64,000 bases of DNA from positions 45,822-109,821 of the forward strand of contig CALSSY010000003.1 in assembly GCA_943789135.1 (NCBI GenBank), in the 5' to 3' direction. Made by a program: the position numbers and the translations under genes. The stretch is from an uncultured Bacteroidia bacterium. Its GTDB lineage: Bacteria > Bacteroidota > Bacteroidia > NS11-12g > UBA955. The notes under the pieces are model-generated. The model was given only the letters and a program-made list of their open reading frames with translations, searched no databases and was not told the origin of the DNA. Below, piece by piece: positions 56,274 through 64,000 of this stretch. How positions within the stretch are numbered: position 1 is the stretch's first letter; every line of letters starts with the position of its first letter.

Positions 56274-56753
56274 TTAGTGATTGGAATGCTCGTCTTCTGT
56301 ACTTAAAATATGCGCTTTGAAAATAAGAAGTGAATACGCATTGGTTGCGTTTTCAAACAAAACTTCTATATTCTTTTCTACCAGTGGATTGTCAACACCA
56401 CCTTTGCCTTTTGAGTCAAATGTAGCCACAACCTTACCTTCACCACCAGGGGGGATTATGTCTTCTGTCCATTCTGGTGTTGTGCAACCACAAGAAGCAG
56501 AAACTTTAGCAATTGACAATGGGCCCTCGCCTGTGTTTTTAAATCTGAATGTATGTTGAACGACATCACCGTCTTTTATGTTTCCAAACTCAAACACACT
56601 GTCTACAAACTGAGCTGTGCCTTTTGGTTGTTTAGTTTCGGAAGATTCTGGATTGAACTTTTCAATGTCGCTTGAGGAAAATTCTTTATTACTGGGCGTA
56701 CAAGCAACCCACACAACACAACAACTTAGATAAATAAACGATCGTAAGGACAT
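56274..56753 (-). CDS. DUF1573 domain lipoprotein
   Basis: A 159-residue predicted lipoprotein with signal FIYLSCCVVWVAC. The mature part has DSVFEFGNIKDGDVVQHTF and SASCGCTTPEW, the two hallmarks of DUF1573, an Ig-like fold with a conserved CGC motif. Role unknown. It lies between nusB and yajC in one tight operon. Confidence 0.85.
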   Translation of the reverse strand: MSLRSFIYLSCCVVWVACTPSNKEFSSSDIEKFNPESSETKQPKGTAQFVDSVFEFGNIKDGDVVQHTFRFKNTGEGPLSIAKVSASCGCTTPEWTEDIIPPGGEGKVVATFDSKGKGGVDNPLVEKNIEVLFENATNAYSLLIFKAHILSTEDEHSNH

Positions 56754-56771
56754 GACACAAAAATATTGTTT

Positions 56772-57701
56772 TTACTTTAAACCCCTACCCGTTTTATGGA
56801 TTTCTCCACGACTTTCTAATTCAATTCGTAGTTTATCCATTATTCCATTTACAAACTTTGAACTGTTAGGTGTGCTGTAGTTTTTTGTGATTTCCAAATA
56901 CTCATTAATTGTAACGCGTATGGGTATTTCGGGGCAATGTAAAAACTCGGTTAAGGTCATTTTAAGAATCAATAGATCCATTACAGCAATACGTGAAGGG
57001 TCCCAATTTTGGGTTACTTCTGAAATTAATTTTTCGTAAGCGTCGCTGTTTTCTATGGTGTCTTTCAATATTTGAGATGCCCAAACCGCTTCCTCATCAG
57101 AAGCTCTGATTCCGCTTTTGATATTTAAACTATCCAAACTCTTGGAGAGTTCCATTGTTTTCAAAATATCTCTAACCGTAAAAGGTGCGTCGTCGAACCA
57201 AACGGGATATACCTCCTCTATTGCATTATTAAACGCTTCATGGGTTTCCAAAAACGCATAATACGTATTCTCTAAAAATTCTTTTTGTTGATCCGCATTG
57301 GGTGTAAAAAAAATGCTGTAATCCTTTGAAAAGTCATATCCTTTTAAATCGTTAAACCATTGTTCAAAATGGTTTTCTGAATCGGACCAATTGAATCCAT
57401 AATAACCAGCATGCAAGGTTTGATTGTGAACCTGATCCAACAATTTAGTGCCGTTTAAAAGAGAATAATGATCCATCTTTTCTTTTGATGGATAGTATTT
57501 GCCTTTCTCAAAGTCTTGCTTAGCAAGGGCAAATTCACGCAGTTGATAAGGGAAGTCTAATAAGAATAAGTAGCATTCGTGAACCAGTGTCAGGCGCTCG
57601 AAAAGTTCTTTAGAAAACTGAGTTAAGGGTACCTCTTGGCTCTGTTTCCATGAATAGAGCGTTTGTAGGGTTTTAATGCGTACGAGTCGGCGTGAAATCA
57701 T
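56772..57701 (-). CDS. nusB: Transcription antitermination factor NusB (long form)
   Basis: A 309-residue protein whose C-terminal ~140 residues carry the NusB fold (ENSDAYEKLISEVTQNWDPS, RIAVMDLLILKMTLTEFLHC, TINEYLEITKNYSTPNSSKF). The N-terminus (MISRRLVRIKTLQTLYSWKQ) matches the start of normal NusB, so a long helical insert lies between them, a Bacteroidota trait against ~140 residues in E. coli. I use the ATG at 57701, which is the conserved start, not one nine codons upstream. NusB acts with NusE on rRNA antitermination. Confidence 0.9.
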   Translation of the reverse strand: MISRRLVRIKTLQTLYSWKQSQEVPLTQFSKELFERLTLVHECYLFLLDFPYQLREFALAKQDFEKGKYYPSKEKMDHYSLLNGTKLLDQVHNQTLHAGYYGFNWSDSENHFEQWFNDLKGYDFSKDYSIFFTPNADQQKEFLENTYYAFLETHEAFNNAIEEVYPVWFDDAPFTVRDILKTMELSKSLDSLNIKSGIRASDEEAVWASQILKDTIENSDAYEKLISEVTQNWDPSRIAVMDLLILKMTLTEFLHCPEIPIRVTINEYLEITKNYSTPNSSKFVNGIMDKLRIELESRGEIHKTGRGLK

Positions 57702-57717
57702 CAGAACGTTGTGGATG

Positions 57718-57746
57718 CAAAGATACAATATTTTTAGTTCTGCAAA
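57718..57746 (-). promoter_or_regulatory. Bacteroidota-type promoter for the nusB operon
   Basis: On the minus strand TTTG (57746-57743) is followed after 17 bases by TATCTTTG (57725-57718), ending 16 bases before the nusB ATG. It should drive nusB-DUF1573-yajC-coaE. Spacing is slightly short for the consensus. Confidence 0.55.
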
Positions 57747-57820
57747 TTCACTCTGAAACTTATCCGTTTATATACGTTTAGTTTACAATTGTAATGTTTT
57801 GGTATTTAGATATTTGAATA

Positions 57821-58162
57821 ATGAAAATTGAAACAAATATCCACCAAAACATTCAGTTGTTTGCCCAAGAGTTGGGTGCATCAGCGAGTCACGATGAACT
57901 ATCTGAGCGTGTAAGAACAGAGATAATTAACGCTGCAATTGCGATTGCTAGAAGCAAAGAACCCCATAGCGACGTTCGACTGAACACCATTTATGATATA
58001 GAAAAAACCTTTATTCGCTGTTCGAAATTACTTTCTTCTCTATGGCGTGCTCGTAAACAGGGAGAAATAACCGAAACGGTCTTTTTGAATTTGGAAATTC
58101 AAATAAACGACCAACTTACGCGTTTGTTGCACGCAAGTCAACAATTGAAAATTATCAATTAA
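57821..58162 (+). CDS. Hypothetical all-helical protein (113 aa)
   Basis: A 113-residue soluble protein with no signal peptide. It is predicted all-helical: FAQELGASASHDELSERV, then RSKEPHSDVRLNTIYDIEKT and LLSSLWRARKQGEITETVF. The helix lengths resemble small four-helix-bundle proteins, but I see no diagnostic motif and do not assign a family. It is divergent from nusB and its stop overlaps the convergent protease stop by four bases. Codon use looks like its neighbours, so it is probably real. Confidence 0.6.
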   Translation: MKIETNIHQNIQLFAQELGASASHDELSERVRTEIINAAIAIARSKEPHSDVRLNTIYDIEKTFIRCSKLLSSLWRARKQGEITETVFLNLEIQINDQLTRLLHASQQLKIIN

Positions 58163-59532
58163 TCGATGATAAAGCGAACTGTTTTTTTCAGTTCCCCATT
58201 GTTGTCTTTTAACACACCTATATAGTGTCCTGGAGCAAACCTACGGCTGTCAAATCGTGTTTCATTTACCGTTAAGGGTTGTTGTTTTAAAACCAATTGG
58301 CCAACCGAATTATAAATTGAAAAATTAACACCGCTTTCAACCACATCATTAGGTAATTCTACAATTACAACAGATTCATCTGCCCGGGGAAAAACCAAAA
58401 CTTTATCGTAAATAATGGTATCAATAATCCGTGCTGTTACTTCTACTTCCGATTCTGTGATAAGATCGCGCCTGTAGGTTTTTAGAGCGTCGTACATAAC
58501 AGAAGTTTGTCCTCGCGTGAACATTGTTTGACACTCATGGGTTGAATAGTCCATATAGTTTTCAACCATATCCGGCTCATCGTTAGCTTGGGTACAGGTG
58601 TTCCTCGTTTTCTGGCAGGTAAAGTTAGACCCTGTTCCCTGTAGAGGTGTATCATCAATATAATCATCTAACAAACAACGGTTTGCCATAAATTGATCGT
58701 CGGCCCAAATATGTCTCAATCCAAAATAATGTCCAAATTCATGAGTAGCGACCCGCCCTTTATTGGATGCCAACAAAACCGAGGTATTTGCTCGGGGATT
58801 GTTCTTGCCAATACACTTATAATGAATAACCACTCCTTGTTCGGGATCGTCTACGAAAACATTTGATTGCCAAAATGGGTGACCAAATGGTGGATAGGCA
58901 AAGCCCAAAACCCGGTCCTGGCCATTAAGTGTTAAATCACAAACCCAGACATTGATATACTTTTTAGGGTCCCAAGCGTCTGAACCCCCTCTAGAGGTAT
59001 ATTTCATGTTGTTGTTTACCCCAGAGCTAGTTCCCCAACTCGTAACTGTAGTGGGAACTCTATTTATACCGTTTGTTGGGTTGCCATTTGGGTCTTTTTC
59101 TGCCAAAACAAATTTAATTCTGGTATCGCCTGCTCTTGATTTAAAGATTTGGCGAATGTTAACCGTGTCGGCATTTCTTTTTCGAAAATCTTCATTTAAG
59201 ACCTCTATTTGATTGAAAACCAAACTGTCCTCAACATTCTCATTGTTGTTGGAATATAAAACATGGAACACAACTTGTACAACAAAGACACTGTCGTAGG
59301 TATAGGTTGTGTCTTTGATTTGTTTCTTGCGTTTTTGAATGGTTTGACCTGACTTAATTGTTTGTATGTATTGGCGGTCGTAACTGTTTTTAAAGCCGGG
59401 ATACTTGTTTTCTAAATGTTCAATAACCGCCGAATGTCCACAAGGCTCAATAAATTGTTCAGAATCTTGTTGTGCATTCAAATAGGGGGTACAAACAAAT
59501 AAAACTATCCCCAGAATATTACCAATACGCAT
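58159..59532 (-). CDS. Secreted M43 (pappalysin-like) zinc metalloprotease with T9SS type A tail
   Basis: A 457-residue exported protease with signal peptide MRIGNILGIVLFVCTPYLNA. The zinc site is complete: VATHEFGHYFGLRHIW near residue 265 (HExxHxxGxxH), with the Met-turn VENYMDYSTHE about 65 residues later. IEVLNEDFRKRNAD and NVWVCDLTLNG fit the M43 cytophagalysin group. The last ~75 residues are a type A T9SS domain (VLVFPRADESVVIVELP to FAPGHYIGVL). Likely cleaves proteins at the cell surface or outside. Confidence 0.9.
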   Translation of the reverse strand: MRIGNILGIVLFVCTPYLNAQQDSEQFIEPCGHSAVIEHLENKYPGFKNSYDRQYIQTIKSGQTIQKRKKQIKDTTYTYDSVFVVQVVFHVLYSNNNENVEDSLVFNQIEVLNEDFRKRNADTVNIRQIFKSRAGDTRIKFVLAEKDPNGNPTNGINRVPTTVTSWGTSSGVNNNMKYTSRGGSDAWDPKKYINVWVCDLTLNGQDRVLGFAYPPFGHPFWQSNVFVDDPEQGVVIHYKCIGKNNPRANTSVLLASNKGRVATHEFGHYFGLRHIWADDQFMANRCLLDDYIDDTPLQGTGSNFTCQKTRNTCTQANDEPDMVENYMDYSTHECQTMFTRGQTSVMYDALKTYRRDLITESEVEVTARIIDTIIYDKVLVFPRADESVVIVELPNDVVESGVNFSIYNSVGQLVLKQQPLTVNETRFDSRRFAPGHYIGVLKDNNGELKKTVRFIID

Positions 59533-59613
59533 CTAACTGCAAGAAACAAAACTTTACCCAAAACACCACCAAGGGTTATTGGTGAATTTTACGAAATGAA
59601 GGATAAATGACCT

Positions 59614-59841
59614 TTATTGGTTGTCACGCCATTCATAGACCCATTGCGACTGTATCATTTCGAGGTGACCCTCATTACACTCTTCACGGGTTTCAGCAAA
59701 TTCGGGTATTTCAAGAACCCATTCAATTAAATCCGTAAATCTGATTCGGTAAATTTTGTCCTCGCCAAATGCATCTCCAAAACGCTCGTAAAGTTTCATG
59801 GCGATGTCTTCGTGATCTTTCCAATATATAGGGAGTTCCAT
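59614..59841 (-). CDS. iscX: Fe-S assembly protein IscX
   Basis: A 75-residue acidic protein matching IscX: YWKDHEDIAMKLYERFGDAF, then IRFTDLIEWVLEIPEF and QSQWVYEWRDN. IscX binds the cysteine desulfurase IscS and tunes Fe-S cluster building. It follows the ferredoxin gene by 44 bases on the same strand, as iscX and fdx do in proteobacterial isc operons, but no other isc gene is here. Confidence 0.85.
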   Translation of the reverse strand: MELPIYWKDHEDIAMKLYERFGDAFGEDKIYRIRFTDLIEWVLEIPEFAETREECNEGHLEMIQSQWVYEWRDNQ

Positions 59842-59885
59842 TATGTTTATTTATTTGAATGTATTTCCGTTACAATTATTTCTTT

Positions 59886-60218
59886 TTAATGACCAATAAT
59901 TCCGCTTTGATCTGGGATGGTTACAACCAAATCACCCCCATCTTCATCCAGTTTACATTGACAAGCCAAACGACTGTTGTATCTTGGATTTCGAGCGCGG
60001 TCCACATATTCTTCTTCTCTATCACTCATTTCAGGAAGGTCATCTTCTCCTTGTTCTACATATACGTGGCAGGTGCTGCAGCCACAAACACCACCACAGT
60101 TGTGGTTCAAACTAACCTCGTTATCAAGTGCAACTTCAAGAATACTTTCTCCTGGAAAAATCTCGGCTTTCACCGGATTTTTATCTTTTTCTTCGAATAA
60201 AAACGTAATAGTGGGCAT
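59886..60218 (-). CDS. fdx: [2Fe-2S] ferredoxin (Isc/adrenodoxin type)
   Basis: A 110-residue ferredoxin with cluster ligands in HNCGGVCGCSTCHVYVEQ (Cys-x5-Cys-x2-Cys type spacing) and a final Cys in RLACQCKL. GEDDLPEMSDREEEYVDRA is the adrenodoxin-type interaction helix. It should supply electrons for Fe-S assembly. Placed directly before iscX in what looks like a two-gene unit. Confidence 0.9.
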   Translation of the reverse strand: MPTITFLFEEKDKNPVKAEIFPGESILEVALDNEVSLNHNCGGVCGCSTCHVYVEQGEDDLPEMSDREEEYVDRARNPRYNSRLACQCKLDEDGGDLVVTIPDQSGIIGH

Positions 60219-60305
60219 AACTGATTCGCAAATATAACACCTCAGATTGCGTTTTGTTGGAACATTCGATGAAGCACTTATTGTGAATGTTTATACAATA
60301 AGGCT

Positions 60306-60313
60306 TATTTTTG
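60306..60313 (+). promoter_or_regulatory. Bacteroidota -7 promoter element for acyl-CoA dehydrogenase
   Basis: TATTTTTG matches TAnnTTTG and lies nine bases before the ATG at 60323. A TTG about 22 bases upstream could be the -33 element. Confidence 0.45.
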
Positions 60314-60322
60314 CTCCGCGTT

Positions 60323-61462
60323 ATGAATTTCGAACTAACCGAAGAGCACTTAGCGGTGCAACAAGCCGCAAGAGATTTTGCCCAAACTGAATTACTTCCC
60401 GGCGTTATTGAACGTGACGAACATCAGAAGTTCCCAGCAGAACAAATTAAAAAAATGGGAGAATTGGGCTTTATGGCCATGATGGTAGACCCTAAATGGG
60501 GAGGCGGAGGAATGGATACCCTTTCTTATGTTCTTGCCATGGAAGAAATTTCAAAAATAGATGCTTCCGCGTCTGTTTGTATGAGCGTTAACAACTCCTT
60601 AGTTTGTTGGGGCTTGGAAACATTTGGATCAGAAGACCAAAAAGAACGTTACCTACGTCCTTTGGCCTCAGGAGCTGCTATTGGAGCTTTTTGTTTGTCT
60701 GAACCTGAAGCCGGTAGTGATGCAACAAGTCAGCAAACAACCGCTTTTGATCAAGGCGATCATTATTTGTTAAACGGAACCAAAAACTGGATCACAAACG
60801 GAAACAGTGCAAGTTATTATTTGGTAATTGCTCAAACTGACGTTGAAAAAGGCCATAAAGGAATCAACGCATTTATCGTTGACAAGTCTTGGGAAGGTGT
60901 AACTGTTGGTAAAAAAGAAGATAAGTTAGGTATCCGCGGTAGCGACACCCATAGCATCATGTTTCAAGATGTAAAAGTACCTAAAGAGAATCGCATCGGA
61001 GAAGATGGTTTTGGGTTCAAATTTGCCATGAAGGTATTAAGTGGTGGTCGTATTGGTATTGCCGCGCAAGCTTTAGGTATTGCCAGTGGCGCATATGAGT
61101 TAGCTTTGAAATACTCCAAAGAGCGTAAGGCTTTTGGAAAAGAAATTATGCACCACCAAGCTATTGCCTTTAAATTGGCTGATATGGCTACAGAAATAGA
61201 AGCTGCGCGCATGTTGTGTTTGAAAGCCGCCTGGTTAAAAGACCAACACTTAAATTACGACCGTGCAAGTGCAATGGCAAAGTTGTTTGCCTCTGAAACC
61301 GCTATGAAAACAACAGTAGAAGCTGTTCAGGTTCACGGTGGTTATGGTTTTGTAAAAGAATACCATGTAGAGCGTTTGATGCGCGATGCTAAAATTACTC
61401 AGATATATGAAGGAACATCAGAAATACAACGCGTTGTCATTTCTAGAGATGTTTTAAAATAA
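60323..61462 (+). CDS. Acyl-CoA dehydrogenase
   Basis: A 379-residue FAD enzyme that desaturates acyl-CoA in beta-oxidation or branched-chain acid breakdown. I use ATG 60323, since MNFELTEEHLAVQQAARDFA is the family start, not a TTG four codons earlier. GAFCLSEPEAGSDA, KNWITNG, LGIRGSDTHSIMFQDV, QVHGGYGFVKEYHVERLMRD and IYEGTSEIQRVVI (with the catalytic Glu) are all present. Chain-length preference is not set by sequence; it looks most like short/branched-chain forms. Confidence 0.94.
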   Translation: MNFELTEEHLAVQQAARDFAQTELLPGVIERDEHQKFPAEQIKKMGELGFMAMMVDPKWGGGGMDTLSYVLAMEEISKIDASASVCMSVNNSLVCWGLETFGSEDQKERYLRPLASGAAIGAFCLSEPEAGSDATSQQTTAFDQGDHYLLNGTKNWITNGNSASYYLVIAQTDVEKGHKGINAFIVDKSWEGVTVGKKEDKLGIRGSDTHSIMFQDVKVPKENRIGEDGFGFKFAMKVLSGGRIGIAAQALGIASGAYELALKYSKERKAFGKEIMHHQAIAFKLADMATEIEAARMLCLKAAWLKDQHLNYDRASAMAKLFASETAMKTTVEAVQVHGGYGFVKEYHVERLMRDAKITQIYEGTSEIQRVVISRDVLK

Positions 61463-61480
61463 TCCGATAAACACATTTAT

Positions 61481-61510
61481 AAAAAAGGCGACTTAATAGT
61501 CGCCTTTTTT
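61481..61510. terminator. Bidirectional terminator between acyl-CoA dehydrogenase and fcl
   Basis: AAAAAAGGCGACT pairs perfectly with AGTCGCCTTTTTT around a TAAT loop. It lies between the two convergent stop codons, once the fcl stop is placed at 61520. Confidence 0.88.
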
Positions 61511-61519
61511 GTTGCTAAA

Positions 61520-62445
61520 TTATTGTTTTGATAAAAAGTCTTGATAAGCAATGGATATACCCTCCTCCAGTGAAACGTCGGTTTCCAACCGGTTTGAAAC
61601 AAACGACTTGAATCCATCAATTTGCGAGGGGTTCCGTTTGGTTTGGATGTATCAAATACCTGATTTCCTTCAAAACCTACAACTCGAGCCACAGTTTCTG
61701 CCAACTCCTTTATGGTGATATCACTTCCAAAACCAACATTAACAAACTGCTTCTCATTATAATTCATCATCAGATAAACCAAAGCATTTGCTAGGTCATC
61801 CGCAAATAAAAACTCGCGCATAGGCGTTCCATCACCCCAAATGGAAACCTCTTCCGATTGGTTGATTTTTGCCTCGTGAAATTTTCTGATTAAAGCAGGT
61901 AAAACATGCGAGTTCTCCGGATGATAGTTGTCGTTTAAACCGTATAAATTCGTTGGCATCGCGGATATAAAATTACACCCATATTGATCGCGATAGGCTT
62001 CACACATTTTTATACCTGTGATTTTAGCAATGGCATAAGGCTCGTTTGTGCTTTCCAAATACCCACTTAACAAATACTCTTCCTTTAACGGTTGTGGAGC
62101 CATCTTGGGATAAATACAACTACTGCCTAAAAACATAAGTTTAGTGACACCGTTTTTGTAAGCACTATGAATTAGGTTGTTTTGAATCATCAAGTTATCG
62201 TACAAGAAATCTGCACGATAAACATTGTTAGCGTGAATGCCTCCAACTTTTGCTGCGGCAACAAACACATAATCAGGTTTTCTTTCGGAATAAAAACGAT
62301 CTACTGCCTCTTGGTTTCTTAAATCCAATTCCTTTGATGTTTGGGTGATAATTTGATTATAACCCAATTTTTCCAGCTCGCGCACAATGGCACTACCAAC
62401 CATTCCACGGTGACCCGAAACGTATATTTTAGCGTCTTTTTCCAA
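61520..62445 (-). CDS. fcl: GDP-L-fucose synthase, frameshift near the C-terminus
   Basis: About 308 residues; makes GDP-L-fucose from GDP-4-keto-6-deoxymannose (epimerase/reductase). NADP site [52 protein letters not shown] (YxxxK) and [19 protein letters not shown] are all there. The last ~17 residues are shifted: restoring one base at 61573-61575 gives [17 protein letters not shown] and a stop at 61520, next to the terminator. As written the frame runs on to 61477 with a wrong tail. It follows gmd by eight bases. Confidence 0.9.
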
Positions 62446-62453
62446 TTTTGTTT

Positions 62454-63590
62454 TTATTCAAAATAATTCTGGGTATCGAAACCACCAGCTTTTAGATAAT
62501 CTTGTTTTTGCATCAAACGGATATCCGAAGACATCATGTCTTCTACAAGAGCAGGCAAGATCGTATTTAGGTTTCCATCCTAGTTTTTCTTTTGATTTGG
62601 TTGGATCACCAATTAGCAAATCAACTTCGGTTGGTCGGAAGTATTTAGGATCTACAAACACCAACTCTTGACCCATTGTTAAGTGACAGGCTTTTCCGGT
62701 TTGTGTTTCAAATTTTTGTTTGTCAATTTCATCCACAAAACCTACCTCATCAACCCCTGAACCTTTGAAAGCCAGAATCACTCCAACATGTGCAAAGGCC
62801 ATTTTAACAAACTCTCTAATTTCTGTGGTTTGTCCTGTTGCTATCACAAAATCCTCTGGTTTATCCTGTTGCAAAATCAAATACATGGCTTCAATGTAAT
62901 CTTTTGCATGTCCCCAGTCTCGTTTAGAGTTTAAATTCCCCAAATACAAACGCTCCTGCAGGTTAAGGCTATACGTGCAGCCGCCCGGGTAATCTTTCTC
63001 GTAACAAAAGTTTCACCTCGGATTGGACTTTCGTGATTGAACAATATGCCATTACAAGCATACATGTTATATGCTTCTCGGTAGTTTACCGTAATCCAAT
63101 ACGCATACATTTTAGCTACTGCATATGGACTTCTTGGATAAAACGGTGTGGTTTCTTTTTGTGGAACCTCTTGAACCAGACCGTATAGTTCTGATGTTGA
63201 AGCTTGATAAATACGGGTTTTCTCAACTAATCCTAAAATACGAATTGCCTCTAAAATGCGCAAAGTTCCCAAACCGTCGCTGTTGGCTGTGTACTCAGGA
63301 GTTTCAAAACTCACCTGTACATGGCTCATTGCACCTAAATTATAAATTTCATCCGGTTGCACTTCTTGGATGATACGAATTAGATTCGTGCTATCACTCA
63401 AGTCACCATAGTGCAACTTGAATTTCGACCCTTCCACGTGTGGGTCCAAATACAAATGATCAATACGATCGGTATTAAACAGAGAGCTACGGCGTTTGAT
63501 GCCGTGAACCATATATCCCTTTTTCAAAAGAAATTCCGCAAGATAGGCGCCATCTTGTCCGGTTATACCGGTGATTAAAGCTACTTTCAT
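62454..63590 (-). pseudogene. gmd: GDP-mannose 4,6-dehydratase, two compensating single-base indels
   Basis: About 378 residues; dehydrates GDP-mannose to the 4-keto-6-deoxy sugar used by Fcl. Start at ATG 63590 ([20 protein letters not shown]); longer frames upstream are not conserved. [34 protein letters not shown] and [20 protein letters not shown] are seen in the first frame. A missing base at 62963-62964 moves the frame; the second frame has [20 protein letters not shown] and the GDPTKSKEKLGW motif. An extra base at 62557-62558 moves it back, restoring PALVEDMM and a stop at 62454. The gene pair makes GDP-L-fucose for surface glycans. Confidence 0.9.
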
Positions 63591-63600
63591 TATTTTGCAA

Positions 63601-63608
63601 CAAAAATA
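63601..63608 (-). promoter_or_regulatory. Bacteroidota -7 promoter element for gmd-fcl
   Basis: On the minus strand TATTTTTG lies ten bases before the gmd ATG at 63590 and fits TAnnTTTG. No clear -33 TTTG at the usual distance. It lies in the short divergent gap with the gene starting at 63621. Confidence 0.4.
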
Positions 63609-63620
63609 ACCCCTTTTTCT

Positions 63621-64000
63621 ATGTTTTCCGTGTTCATTGACCAAGTTTCTCCGCGCATTCACTACATCTTGGAGGAGCTTTTTACACGTCGATTACACGT
63701 TGAGCTTCAAATTCACACAGACTACGGTGCTTATTTAAACGATAAATCCGTGTATAAAATTGAATATGTGGGGGTTAAAAACACAGAATCACATGGATTT
63801 GTGATCATTCGGTCTGATTTTATGCTGGAAAATTTGGTGGATCCTTTGTTTGAACCCGAAACTTCTTCTTTTCAACTAGGTGAACATGCGCAAAGTGTTT
63901 TGAATCATCTATTTTCTGTGTGTTCTCCATCTGCAAAAGAATCCGATCGCGTCAAACGTTTTTTGGAAGAGCCCTTTCCATGCTTGTTTTCAAACGATTC
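63621..64000 (+). CDS. Protein of unknown function, possibly the N-terminal domain of a polysaccharide deacetylase; cut by window end
   Basis: The frame is open from ATG 63621 to the window edge, giving 126 residues with no stop. It begins [20 protein letters not shown] and continues [20 protein letters not shown] and [20 protein letters not shown]. This resembles the N-terminal region found before NodB-type polysaccharide deacetylase domains in some Bacteroidota, but the catalytic part would lie beyond the window, so this is a weak guess. Divergent from gmd by 30 bases. Confidence 0.55.
   Translation, partial: MFSVFIDQVSPRIHYILEELFTRRLHVELQIHTDYGAYLNDKSVYKIEYVGVKNTESHGFVIIRSDFMLENLVDPLFEPETSSFQLGEHAQSVLNHLFSVCSPSAKESDRVKRFLEEPFPCLFSND

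Overview
The window is a 64 kb piece of a Bacteroidota chromosome, probably Flavobacteriales/Cryomorphaceae-like, although the exact lineage cannot be fixed from sequence alone. The supporting signs are type IX secretion (T9SS) sorting domains of both type A and type B, a PorP/SprF protein with a PorE/OmpA-like partner, Bacteroidota-specific families (DUF4270, DUF3276, DUF4199, DUF4403, DUF4286), promoters of the TTTG-N~20-TAnnTTTG form, and few Shine-Dalgarno sequences. There are no rRNAs, tRNAs, CRISPR arrays, transposases or prophage genes that I can see. It reads as ordinary, densely packed core chromosome with a strong secreted/surface protein component.

Layout. 0-9.4 kb is a block of secreted proteins: an M28 peptidase cut by the window edge, a BNR/VPS10-type beta-propeller protein, a CotH-like protein, a frameshifted kelch protein and a FAM3/ILEI-domain protein; three of them carry T9SS type A tails. 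9.4-15.9 kb: dtd, panC, a half-length glycogen-synthase-like protein, a DUF4270 lipoprotein, a DAHP synthase with an altered metal ligand, and an NSS transporter with a 36-residue MetS-like subunit. 15.9-23.3 kb, minus strand: kbl, GH3, a LolD/MacB-type ATPase, gatC, plsC, DUF4199, DUF3276 and an ABC exporter. 23.5-27.4 kb: rpsO, pnp and a GT87-like membrane protein. 27.4-36.0 kb: a surface-adhesion locus made of a type B (CHU_C) adhesin, a PorP/SprF protein and a PorE-like OmpA protein, with Asp-rich TSP3 repeats in both large proteins. 36.5-38.9 kb: a divergent pair that looks like plant/cyanobacterial vitamin E genes, namely a phytol kinase (VTE5-like) fused to a DUF92 phytyl-phosphate kinase (VTE6-like), facing a homogentisate prenyltransferase (VTE2-like). 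39-50.8 kb: carB, a Spy-like protein, RicT, GtrA, LD-carboxypeptidase, a GyrI-like lipoprotein, purS, DUF4286, mnmH, an SDR, gap and DUF4403. 50.8-59.5 kb: a badly frameshifted T9SS protein, pyrF, coaE-yajC-DUF1573-nusB and an M43 protease. 59.6-64 kb: iscX, ferredoxin, acyl-CoA dehydrogenase, gmd-fcl for GDP-L-fucose, and the start of another gene.

Two points stand out. First, the VTE5-VTE6 fusion beside VTE2 suggests prenol (phytol) salvage feeding a prenylated homogentisate, a tocopherol-like product, in a non-photosynthetic bacterium. Second, at least eight otherwise convincing genes, including housekeeping kbl and plsC, are broken by single-base insertions or deletions. Most lie in short homopolymers, and one 3.7 kb gene has about seven. 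This looks more like uncorrected sequencing error than gene decay, so the broken genes are listed at their inferred full extents.
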